64,000 bases of DNA, from the NCBI RefSeq assembly GCF_900109355.1, contig NZ_FOBF01000025.1:89687-153686 (forward strand), in the 5' to 3' direction. The stretch's first letter is position 1. Each line of letters starts with the position of its first letter. This DNA comes from Nonomuraea pusilla (lineage in GTDB: Bacteria; Actinomycetota; Actinomycetes; Streptosporangiales; Streptosporangiaceae). Below, one piece after another: positions 8,672 through 15,829 of this stretch. Position numbers and translations under genes: made by a program. A model generated the notes under the pieces. That model did not search any database. It worked only from the letters and a program-made list of their open reading frames with translations, and was not told the DNA's origin.

Positions 8672-9055
8672 ATGGAGCTTCTCGTGTGGGTGGCCGACTG
8701 GCAGATGCAGTGCTGCGGTACGCCGTTCCGCGTCGGATCGCGGATCTCGTGGACGCTCGGCCCCGCCGACCGCGCCGGTCTGGCGGAACTGCTCGGCCAG
8801 GACACCGCCGCCGCCGTCGACCGGGTCGAGGACCACCACGGCGGGCTGCCGGAGCACACCCCCGCCACCGAGGCGACGGTCACCAGGATCACCGCGGTGC
8901 ACTGCCGCTACGCGCCGTCGGCGGAGTCCCGCGTCCTGCACCCGGTCAGGGGGTCGGCCGCCTTCTCCCCGGTGGACCACGCCGACGGCTGGACGCCGAA
9001 CCGGGGCGAGCTGGAGTTCGTCGGCTACCTGGTGCGCCTGGCCACGTCCCCGTGA
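8672..9055 (+). CDS. DUF6578-like cytoplasmic protein, probably leaderless
   Basis: A 127-residue soluble protein whose start resembles the small actinomycete family I know as DUF6578: an acidic/aromatic strand followed by DWQMQCCGTPFRVGSRISWTL. ATG 8672 is chosen over an in-frame ATG at 8621 because similarity begins there and because GATACT (8660-8665) lies 6 bases upstream, the position expected for a -10 element of a leaderless transcript; there is no ribosome-binding site. The pair of adjacent Cys at the start of the domain could bind a metal, but no partner residues are obvious. Function is unknown. Family assignment is from memory of the motif and is moderate. Confidence 0.6.
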   Translation: MELLVWVADWQMQCCGTPFRVGSRISWTLGPADRAGLAELLGQDTAAAVDRVEDHHGGLPEHTPATEATVTRITAVHCRYAPSAESRVLHPVRGSAAFSPVDHADGWTPNRGELEFVGYLVRLATSP

Positions 9056-9109
9056 GAACCCTCGGCAGGGGCGGGCCGGCACGGTCGGCCTCGGGGAGAT
9101 CGGTGCCGC

Positions 9110-12100
9110 TCAGGTCAGCGTACGGACGGCGCCGCCCTCCGCCCATTCGACGGTGACCCCGGGCAGGCCCCTGGTCCAGGCTGCGGCGATCACGGCGAGG
9201 CGGGCGGGGTCCGGCGGGGTGCGGCCCAGGCCGACGACGTACCGCACGGACTGCGGGCCGCTGTTGGAAGGGCCGGCGACGGAGGGGGCCGCCGCGGCTC
9301 GGCCTGCGGTGGCGGGGCCAGTCGTCAAGGGGCGGGGCCAGGCGTGGGCGTCGGGGGACCCGGCCTCGTCCAGGACGGCCAGCAACTCCAGCATGCGGCC
9401 CCTGACCCGGCCGAGCGTCGCGTCGAACTCCTCGAGCCATTCCGACCGCCCTCGCCGCTCTGGTCGTCCTGGTCGCCCGGGTTGCTCCGGGAGGTCGGCG
9501 CGTACCGTCACCACCGCCCAGGCGGCGTGGCGGCGGTGCAGAGGCGGCGGCGCGAGCAGGGCGGAGACGTCGCCGCCGTCGATCAGCTCCCACGCCCGGT
9601 AGAGCTCCTGCGTGAGCAGGTCGAGACGACCGGGGGAGACCTGGCGGGCGCAGTTACGCACCGGGCCAGTGGGCGTGAGCACGGTCATGGGCGCCGGCTC
9701 CAACGGGAGCACCGACGGTGGAAGGTCCGACGGCGGGAGCACCGGCGTCGCGGGTTCCGACTGTGCGGGGATCGAAGGTGGGAGGTGGGGCGGCGCTGGG
9801 TTCGACGGTGCGGCGGTCGAGGGTGGGGGAGACGGGGTGAGGGTGATCGGGTCTCGCCAGTCCCAGGCGGCCCAGGTGCTGAAGAAGAGGCCGAGCAGGT
9901 CCGCGTCGGGCAGGTCGCGGCCGTCCCGTACGGTGCGGGCGGCCAGCACCGCCCACGCCAGCCCCGGCAGCCCGCCCAGCGGGGCGGCGTCCAGGCCCCG
10001 AGCCCGCGCCCACGCCTTCACCCGCCTGGCGAGCGCGGCGAAGCGGGCGTGGTCGCGGCCGACGGCGGCGCGTACCGCGTCGGCGTCGCTGACCGCGCTC
10101 AGGGCGACCGCGGCGGCCGGGCCCAGCTCGGTGCGGCGGTCAACGGCCTGACCCGGGGGCAGCGGACCGCTGGACACCACGGCCAGATCGACGTCCAGAC
10201 CGGCAACGTGCATGCGCAGGCCCGGCACCCGGGCGCCGATCACCGGCCGCAGCCGTACGGCGTCCGGGAGCGTCGCCCGCACCCGGGCCCGCACCTCGGC
10301 CAGGTCCGCCTCGCCGGGCAGGACGGCCACCAGGTCCAGATCCGCCCCCGGAAGGGCGCACCCCGTACGGCGAGAGCCCACGACGTGCACGATCCCAGGA
10401 CGCAGCCCCTCGCCCAGCAGCCGCACGATCTCCTCGACCCGCCGCGCCTCCCACCCGCCTGCCTCCTGCCCACGCGGCTCGGCCTGCGGGGCGTCCGCGA
10501 CCACCCCTCGTGCCCGCCCGTCCGGGGCGGCCGTCCATCCGTGGCGGGTGGTCTTCTGCCCGTCCGGGTCGGTCTCCGCGCTGTCCAGGGCGGGGCTCTC
10601 GGTGGGTGAGGTGGACGGAAGTGGTGGGTCTGGGATCCAGCGGAGGTCGCCGGTGCCCAGGGTGATCACGGCGCGCGGCCGCATCGGCTCGTCCCCGCGC
10701 CGCGACAGCAGCACCAGTTCCCCGACCCGGGCCGTCATGGGGCCGACCTGGACGGAGAGCCGGTGCGGGTCGCCGGTGCGGCCCAGCGTCAGGTGCGGGG
10801 TGAACCCCTCCGCCCGTCCCGTGCAGCGGGGGAAGCGGCGCTCCAGCGCCCGGCGGAGGCGGGCCCAGGGCTCCGGGTCGGCGGCTGCGGGGTCGAGCCA
10901 GAACGTCGTGTCGTCGCGGTGCCGGAAGGACCGTACCCCTTCCAGCCGGGCCGTGAAGGGCTGGACCTCGGCGGCGGCAGCGGCCAGCAGCGGCGCGGCC
11001 GACTCGAACGCCGACTCCGGCACGAACCCGAACAGCAGGTTGACGTGTGGCGGCCAGCGATCGACCCGCGGATCGTGCCGCCGGCGGACGGCCTGGATGG
11101 GCGGCCACAGGTCGGCCGGCGGTATCCACGCCACGGCCGTACGCGCGGTCGGCGACACCTCCAGGACATCGCCGGGTTCGCGGCGCAGCATGTCCGGAAA
11201 GCCGCCCGGTTCGTGGCCCGTCATGTCCGGAAAGCCGCCCGGTTCGCGGCGCGCCAGGTCTTGGTGGCCGTCAGGTTCGCGGCCTGTGATGTCCGGGATG
11301 CCGCCGGGTTCGCGGCCCGTGACGTCCAAGGCGTCCGTCGGTTCGCGGCCTGCGACGTCGACGATGCCCGCCGGGTCGTGGCCCGGCGTGTTCAGGATGC
11401 CCGCTGGGTCGGGGTCCGGCGGCTTGGGGATGCCGGGCTGTTCGTCGGCCGTGACATGTCGGACGGCGGCAGGTTCGTCACCCGGGATGTCCAGGACGGC
11501 TTCCACGCCGTAGTGGTCGGAGACGTACAGGCCGCCGGCGGCCGGGGTGTCTCCGTGCAGCGTGGCCGAGAGCGTGCGGGGGCGGCCACGGAGGAGTATC
11601 CGGTCCAGTCGCGCCGCCCGCCCGGACAGCGAGGAGATCGCCGCCAGCGGGTTCACGCGGGGGTCGAAGGTGGGGGTGTCGTCGGCGCCGCGCGCCTCCG
11701 TCCAGGCGTCGCGGAGTCCGAGCGCCGCGGAGGGCGTGCCGGTGCCGTCGTTGAAGTCGCCCGCGAGGAGCACGTCGCCGTCGATCCCGGCCAGCCCCTC
11801 GCCGATCCGGGCCAGTTCCGCCCGCCGCCTGTCGGCGCCGTCCTCGGCGTGGTCGCTGGTCAGGTGCGTGGTGGCGACGACCAGCGGGCCGGCACCGGTG
11901 TGGACGACGACGGCGGCCACCGCCTTGTGCGGGCCCAGCCGGTGCCAGGCCGCCTCCGTCACGGGCAGCCGGCTGAGCAGCAGCAGCCCGCAGTCGTCGA
12001 CGTCCTCGCCGCCGGGGTCGGCGGCGACCGTGTACCGGTCGCGTACCCATGGGGCCGCCAGCAGCATCGACAGCAGGGCGGGCTCCACCTCCTGCAGCGC

Positions 12101-12574
12101 GACGACGTCGGCGTCGGCCCGCTGCAGAGCCTCCAGCAGCAGGGGACGCCGCCGCGCGGTGTCGATGCGGTCGCCGTCGTAGCGGTCCCACAGCGTGTTC
12201 CACGTCAGGACGCGCACCCGGCCGCCGGCCGTGCCGGCGCCCTGGCCGGTGGCGGGGCGCCAGCCGGCGGCGGGGTCCCAGGCGTGCGGGGTCCTCGCGG
12301 TGAAGAACGGCGCCCGCAGGCGGCGCGGGTCGCGGACCCGGCCGGCGTCGCAGCTGTCGAGCCGGTCCAGGCCGGTGGCGCGGTCCCACACCAGCTCGCC
12401 GTCCGCCTCCACGAACAGGATCCGGTGCCAGGGGATGTCACCGCCCGGGACGAAGGCGGGCAGCGGGACGCGCTTGGGCCCGGCTCCCCGCTGACCGACG
12501 CCGAGGACGAACCGCGACGGGTCGAACCGGGGGTCCCAGCGGACCCGGTGGTAGATCTCCTCGCTGGTACGCAT
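9110..12574 (-). CDS. multidomain RNA-repair protein: DUF504/MJ1316 - EEP phosphatase - 2H phosphoesterase - nucleotidyltransferase (poly(A) polymerase-like)
   Basis: A 1154-residue fusion. Residues 1-75 are DUF504/MJ1316 (RWDPRFDPSRFVLG, DIPWHRILF, GELVWDRATG). About 100-365 is an endonuclease/exonuclease/phosphatase domain with WNTLWD, LQEVE, TTHLTSDH, AGDFND and SDHYG. A Pro/Asp repeat linker (eight 11-residue units) leads to a 2H phosphoesterase with paired PHVNLLFGF and FTPHLTLGR. The last ~500 residues hold a nucleotidyltransferase (VVGSRR then GADLDL, third acid in LDVDLAVV) and helical poly(A)-polymerase-type domains interrupted by a Pro-rich insert. Together these could recognise, trim and rebuild broken RNA ends. 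The ATG (12574) overlaps by one base the stop of the upstream RNA ligase-kinase gene (TGATG), so the two are translationally coupled. Domain calls are strong; the combined role is inference. Confidence 0.85.
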   Translation of the reverse strand: MRTSEEIYHRVRWDPRFDPSRFVLGVGQRGAGPKRVPLPAFVPGGDIPWHRILFVEADGELVWDRATGLDRLDSCDAGRVRDPRRLRAPFFTARTPHAWDPAAGWRPATGQGAGTAGGRVRVLTWNTLWDRYDGDRIDTARRRPLLLEALQRADADVVALQEVEPALLSMLLAAPWVRDRYTVAADPGGEDVDDCGLLLLSRLPVTEAAWHRLGPHKAVAAVVVHTGAGPLVVATTHLTSDHAEDGADRRRAELARIGEGLAGIDGDVLLAGDFNDGTGTPSAALGLRDAWTEARGADDTPTFDPRVNPLAAISSLSGRAARLDRILLRGRPRTLSATLHGDTPAAGGLYVSDHYGVEAVLDIPGDEPAAVRHVTADEQPGIPKPPDPDPAGILNTPGHDPAGIVDVAGREPTDALDVTGREPGGIPDITGREPDGHQDLARREPGGFPDMTGHEPGGFPDMLRREPGDVLEVSPTARTAVAWIPPADLWPPIQAVRRRHDPRVDRWPPHVNLLFGFVPESAFESAAPLLAAAAAEVQPFTARLEGVRSFRHRDDTTFWLDPAAADPEPWARLRRALERRFPRCTGRAEGFTPHLTLGRTGDPHRLSVQVGPMTARVGELVLLSRRGDEPMRPRAVITLGTGDLRWIPDPPLPSTSPTESPALDSAETDPDGQKTTRHGWTAAPDGRARGVVADAPQAEPRGQEAGGWEARRVEEIVRLLGEGLRPGIVHVVGSRRTGCALPGADLDLVAVLPGEADLAEVRARVRATLPDAVRLRPVIGARVPGLRMHVAGLDVDLAVVSSGPLPPGQAVDRRTELGPAAAVALSAVSDADAVRAAVGRDHARFAALARRVKAWARARGLDAAPLGGLPGLAWAVLAARTVRDGRDLPDADLLGLFFSTWAAWDWRDPITLTPSPPPSTAAPSNPAPPHLPPSIPAQSEPATPVLPPSDLPPSVLPLEPAPMTVLTPTGPVRNCARQVSPGRLDLLTQELYRAWELIDGGDVSALLAPPPLHRRHAAWAVVTVRADLPEQPGRPGRPERRGRSEWLEEFDATLGRVRGRMLELLAVLDEAGSPDAHAWPRPLTTGPATAGRAAAAPSVAGPSNSGPQSVRYVVGLGRTPPDPARLAVIAAAWTRGLPGVTVEWAEGGAVRTLT
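11153..11416 (-). repeat. in-frame minisatellite, 8 x 33 bp, encoding an 11-residue repeat linker
   Basis: Eight consecutive 33-bp units encode 11-residue repeats of the form G-R-E-P-x-G-x-x-D-x-x (for example GREPGGIPDIT, RREPGGFPDMT, GHEPGGFPDML). The block lies exactly between the phosphatase and 2H domains of the repair protein. Period and phase are exact over 264 bp, so the protein frame is kept. Units near the centre are most alike, as expected from slippage or unequal crossing-over. The linker is acidic/proline-rich and probably flexible. Confidence 0.85.
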
Positions 12575-14340
12575 CACGCCTCCTCCCCGTCCAGGGTGCC
12601 GTCCACGTCCTCGACGGTCCCCGACGCCCCCACGTACCAGACGCGGTGCGCCTGACCCGGATACGGCGGGACGAACCTGCGCAGCTGCGCGTCCAGCACC
12701 TGCGGCGGCACCGGGTGGGCGCGGCGGGCGTTGCGCCGGTGCAGCTCGTCCTCCTCCGCCAGCGCCACCGCGTACGTGGTCAGGGCGTCGCGGCGGCGCG
12801 CCACGGTCCCCACCAGGGAGCGCTGGTGCTGGTTGAGCGACGTGGCGTCCCACACGACGGTGCCGCCGGCGGCGAGCGCGGCGTCGAGCCGGCGCAGGCC
12901 GTCCGCCAGCACCTCGTGGTTGGCCCGCTGGTCCGCCCGCGACCCCCGGGCCGCGCGCAGGTCGTCCAGCGACAGGAGCGCGTCCACTCCCGGCAGGCCC
13001 GCCGCGAACGTGCTCTTCCCGCTGCCGGACGGCCCCACCAGGTGCACCAGCCGGGGGAACCGTCCAGCCCGCCACCGCCACGACGCCGCCACCGCCTCCT
13101 CGGCGGTGGCGATCCGCCCCGCGGCCCAGGCCTCGCGCGCCTCCGCCCAGCAGCGGTCGGCCGCTTCCGGGTCGAGCCCGGCCAGCGCCGCGCGCAGGCC
13201 CGCCCGCAGCGGCTCCAGCGGCCCCGGCGCCAGCAGCCCGGCCTCCTCGGCGTGCAGCGCCGACCACTCGGCCTGCTCGCGCGCCGCGCGCGCCGCCTCG
13301 TCCGGCCACCCCGCCAGGGGCACGGCGGACGCGACGGCGTGCAGCACCCCCAGGTCGGCGGCGAACGCCATCCGCGCCAGGCCCGCGCGCCGGTGCTCGT
13401 CCGGGTACGGGCGGTGCAGCGCGGCGTGCAGCCCGACCAGGTCGGCCACCCGCCGGGCCAGGGGCATGCCGAGCGGCCCCGCCAGCCGGGCCGCCAGCCC
13501 GGCGCGGGGCAGCGCGTGGAGCGCGGTGGCGAGCACGCCCGCCAGCCGGGCGTCGCCGTGGCGGCCGAGGGCGTCCAGCCTGGCCGCCACCTCCGCCACC
13601 GCCGCCCTGACGTCCGCTCCCTCGTGCTGTCCAGGGATGCCGGGGAGGCCGGGGAGGCCGGTCGCGGCCAGCAGGGCGGGCACGTCGGCCTCCGCCCCCG
13701 AACGCACCGACCACAGGGCGGCGGCCGGCCCGAGGCCGTTGGGCACGACCGCGGCGTGCATCCAGTGCGTGCCGGTGCGGACGTGCTCGCGCCGCACCCA
13801 CTTGGCCACCCGCCCGGCGAACTCCGGCAGCCCGAACCCCTCCACGGTCCGCACGACGTAGCCCTCCTGCCGGTCGGTGTCCAGCCGCAGGCCGCGCAGT
13901 GTCCGCTCGTCGAAGACGCCGCGCCACAGCACCGGAGGCGTGGGGACGCCGAGCCCGCGCAGGAAGGCGACGGTGCGGTCCCAGTCGAGGCACCGGTCGC
14001 CGTCCCACACCGAGAACCCGTAGAACCAGCTCTCCAGGTCGTGGTAGGCGATGGAGTGGCGGGCGTACATGTTCTCGCCGCACACCCGCCCGCCCGGCGG
14101 GATCCTCGCCCCGATGCGTCCCTGCAGGCCCTTGACCCAGGCGCGGGACGGGTGGTGCGCCGAGTCCGGGGACCGCGCGTGCAGGCCGTCGCCGTACAGG
14201 GTGGTGTTCTCGCCGTCGAGCTTCTCGGTGACGACCACCTCGCGGCCCCGCAGGCCGGACAGGTCGCCCGCCCGTACGTCGTCCGTGGTCGCGCCGGGCG
14301 ACCAGGGCAGGTGCGGCGTACGCGGATAGTGCACGCGCAT
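12574..14340 (-). CDS. RNA ligase fused to a P-loop polynucleotide kinase-like domain
   Basis: A 588-residue protein. The N-terminal third is an ATP-dependent RNA ligase: motif I EKLDGEN with the AMP-accepting Lys at residue 40, motif III region ESWFYGFSVWDG, motif IV EGYVVRT and motif V KWVRREHV. The middle (about 240-425) is an Ala-rich helical region. The C-terminal part is a P-loop kinase with GPSGSGKS at about 436-443, then LSLDDLR and VVWDATSLN, like polynucleotide kinases that phosphorylate 5'-OH RNA ends. Ligase plus kinase in one chain matches known tRNA/RNA break repair enzymes. ATG 14340 has a GGGAGGGGGG ribosome-binding site. The stop overlaps the start of the multidomain end-processing gene downstream. 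Ligase and kinase folds are firm; the RNA substrate is unknown. Confidence 0.87.
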   Translation of the reverse strand: MRVHYPRTPHLPWSPGATTDDVRAGDLSGLRGREVVVTEKLDGENTTLYGDGLHARSPDSAHHPSRAWVKGLQGRIGARIPPGGRVCGENMYARHSIAYHDLESWFYGFSVWDGDRCLDWDRTVAFLRGLGVPTPPVLWRGVFDERTLRGLRLDTDRQEGYVVRTVEGFGLPEFAGRVAKWVRREHVRTGTHWMHAAVVPNGLGPAAALWSVRSGAEADVPALLAATGLPGLPGIPGQHEGADVRAAVAEVAARLDALGRHGDARLAGVLATALHALPRAGLAARLAGPLGMPLARRVADLVGLHAALHRPYPDEHRRAGLARMAFAADLGVLHAVASAVPLAGWPDEAARAAREQAEWSALHAEEAGLLAPGPLEPLRAGLRAALAGLDPEAADRCWAEAREAWAAGRIATAEEAVAASWRWRAGRFPRLVHLVGPSGSGKSTFAAGLPGVDALLSLDDLRAARGSRADQRANHEVLADGLRRLDAALAAGGTVVWDATSLNQHQRSLVGTVARRRDALTTYAVALAEEDELHRRNARRAHPVPPQVLDAQLRRFVPPYPGQAHRVWYVGASGTVEDVDGTLDGEEA

Positions 14341-14392
14341 GATCCCCCCTCCCGAAGCCCCGCGTCACCCTATAGAAGCGGCGGAGACGGAT

Positions 14393-15097
14393 CTATCGAA
14401 TAACCGGGGACGGGCGCTCCGGGCAGGGCGCGCCGACGGGGACGCGTACCTCGTGGTGCTCGCCGCCACGGCCTCGGACGCGCACCGGCAGGCAGGCGGG
14501 GGCGCGGACGACGTAGCCGCCCGCGAAGGCCACCCACCTGGCCGCGCCGCCGCACGGCCCGGCGGTCACCCGGGCGGCGGGGTGCTCCATGCCGCCCCAG
14601 GTGAGCCAGAACCGGTCCCGCAGGTCCTCCGGCACGGTCAGTTCGGCGAGCCGGTCCCGCCGGACGAGCAGACCCTGCTTGGCGAACCATCCCGTGCCGC
14701 CGCCGGGGAGTTCCGTGCGGGAGACCTGGAGGGTCCGGCGGGTCGGCAGCGCCACGACCCCGCCCACCACCGCGAACCCGGGAGGCGGCGACGCCTCGGC
14801 CCCGATCGCCGTGTCACACCGCACCACCCCGGACGCGGTGGGGGGAGAGGCGGGCGGCGTCCCGGGAGGTGAACTGGAGGGGGAGGCGGGCGGCAGTGTG
14901 GAATGGGAGGCCGGCGGTGTGGGGGGTTGTGACGCGGGCTCCTGCGTGGTCGTCCCGGTGGGCGGTGGCGCGGGTGCGGGTGTCGCGGCTCCGGCTGGGG
15001 CCGGCGGTGGCGTGCGGTCGGCGGCGCCGCACGCCGCCGCCGCCGCCAAGGTGCATGCCGTCACGACCGGCACCAGCACGACGAGCCTTCTTCTCAC
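14393..15097 (-). CDS. proline/serine/threonine-rich putative lipoprotein
   Basis: A 234-residue exported protein: basic start, hydrophobic segment VVLVPVVTACTLAAAAACG, with Cys23 in a lipobox-like AAAC context (Cys15 is an alternative). Residues about 28-90 are a Pro/Ser/Thr/Ala linker of the kind that crosses the actinobacterial cell wall. The C-terminal domain (about 140 residues) has three further Cys and motifs FAVVGGVVALPTR and DRFWLTWGGMEHPAARVTAGPC; I do not recognise its family. The gene ends 52 bases upstream of the RNA ligase-kinase start on the same strand, so co-transcription is possible but a functional link is not evident. A second promoter may sit in the gap. Confidence 0.65.
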   Translation of the reverse strand: MRRRLVVLVPVVTACTLAAAAACGAADRTPPPAPAGAATPAPAPPPTGTTTQEPASQPPTPPASHSTLPPASPSSSPPGTPPASPPTASGVVRCDTAIGAEASPPPGFAVVGGVVALPTRRTLQVSRTELPGGGTGWFAKQGLLVRRDRLAELTVPEDLRDRFWLTWGGMEHPAARVTAGPCGGAARWVAFAGGYVVRAPACLPVRVRGRGGEHHEVRVPVGAPCPERPSPVIR

Positions 15098-15221
15098 CGC
15101 GTCACGCCCCCTTCACCGCCACCGCTCATCCGTCTCATTGTCGGTGCGGATCGTTACGCTGGCCCGGCCGGAGCTCCATCCGGCGCCTTCGTAGCCCACC
15201 GGTTCGCAGGACGGTCCCACC

Positions 15222-15569
15222 ATGAGCGAGACGCCCTTCCGCAAGATCGACACCGTGTTCGTCAGGTGCGACGACCCGCATGCCGTGGCGGGGTGGTACC
15301 AGGAGGTGCTCGGCTGGCCCGAAGCCTGGCGCACCGAGCACATCGTCGTGCTCACACCCCCGGAGGGCCCGCCGGTCACCCTGCTCGACCCGGGCGACGG
15401 CGACTGGTCCGGGTTCAACTTCTACGCTCCCGACGCCGCCGCCGCCCGGCAGTGGCTCCTCGACCGGCAGGTGGAGGTCGGCCCGCTGAACCAGGCCCCC
15501 GACCAGCCGGTGACCTGGTTCTGGTTCCGCGACCCCGAGGGCAACCGGCTGGAGGTCTGCTCGTACTGA
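15222..15569 (+). CDS. VOC (glyoxalase/bleomycin-resistance fold) protein
   Basis: A 115-residue single-module VOC protein: FRKIDTVFVRCDDPHAVAGWYQEVLGW at the start (beta-alpha-beta unit with the usual aromatic FY-like pair replaced by WYQ), FNFYAPDAAAARQWL in the middle, and the classic closing FRDPEGNRLEVC. Family members bind a metal and act as isomerases, dioxygenases or drug-binding proteins; the metal ligand position in the last strand (Glu of NRLEV) is kept. The gene stands alone, divergent from the lipoprotein gene and convergent with the RHS gene. A decayed copy of its middle follows directly after the stop. The specific substrate is unknown. Confidence 0.82.
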   Translation: MSETPFRKIDTVFVRCDDPHAVAGWYQEVLGWPEAWRTEHIVVLTPPEGPPVTLLDPGDGDWSGFNFYAPDAAAARQWLLDRQVEVGPLNQAPDQPVTWFWFRDPEGNRLEVCSY

Positions 15570-15580
15570 CGGGCTCCTGC

Positions 15581-15675
15581 GAAGGGTGGCGTACCGGGCA
15601 CGTCGTCGTGCTCACGCCCGCGGAGGGCCGGCCGGTCACCCGCTCGGCCCGGACGGCGACGGCCCGCGGGTCCGG
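15581..15675 (+). pseudogene. partial tandem copy of the VOC gene (internal fragment)
   Basis: Starting 12 bases after the VOC stop, about 95 bases repeat the segment at 15321-15415 of the VOC gene with scattered substitutions and a few indels; translated, it reads WRTGHVVVLTPAEGRPVTR against WRTEHIVVLTPPEGPPVTL in the intact gene. It has no start, no ends of the domain, and fades into unrelated sequence. This is a remnant of a tandem duplication, not a functional gene. Confidence 0.75.
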
Positions 15676-15703
15676 ATCCCTCCGGGCCCGCGGGCCGCGC
15701 CGC

Positions 15704-15829
15704 TCAGAAGCGGCTGCTCAGAAGCGGCTGCTCAGGAGCAGCCGGTCAGAAGCGGCGGCTCCTGACCGGCCGCTCAGGAGCCGCCGGTCAGGAGCAGCCG
15801 GTCAGGGCGTGCCGGTCACCGCGTGCCGG
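15704..15829 (+). repeat. 14-bp tandem repeat array, nine units
   Basis: Nine back-to-back 14-bp units run from 15704 to 15829, beginning TCAGAAGCGGCTGC (twice, identical), then variants TCAGGAGCAGCCGG, TCAGAAGCGGCGGC, one unit in inverse sense (TCCTGACCGGCCGC), TCAGGAGCCGCCGG, TCAGGAGCAGCCGG, TCAGGGCGTGCCGG and TCACCGCGTGCCGG. A tenth, partial unit begins with the TCA that is the stop codon (minus strand) of the RHS gene at 15830. The inverted unit creates the hairpin at 15753-15786. Confidence 0.85.
15753..15786. terminator. bidirectional hairpin between convergent VOC and RHS genes
   Basis: CGGCGGCTCCTGA (15753-15765) and TCAGGAGCCGCCG (15774-15786) pair perfectly over 13 bp with an 8-nt loop. 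It is placed 45 bases beyond the RHS stop and 180 bases beyond the VOC stop, suiting termination of both convergent transcripts. It arises from an inverted unit within the 14-bp repeat array. Confidence 0.7.

Noticed and set aside
12575..14368. Upstream extension of the multidomain repair gene through the RNA ligase gene
   Set aside because: The frame is open by chance; domain homology starts at ATG 12574 and the overlapping ligase frame is the coding one.
15704..15829. CRISPR-like array
   Set aside because: The 14-bp units abut without unique spacers; this is a simple tandem repeat.
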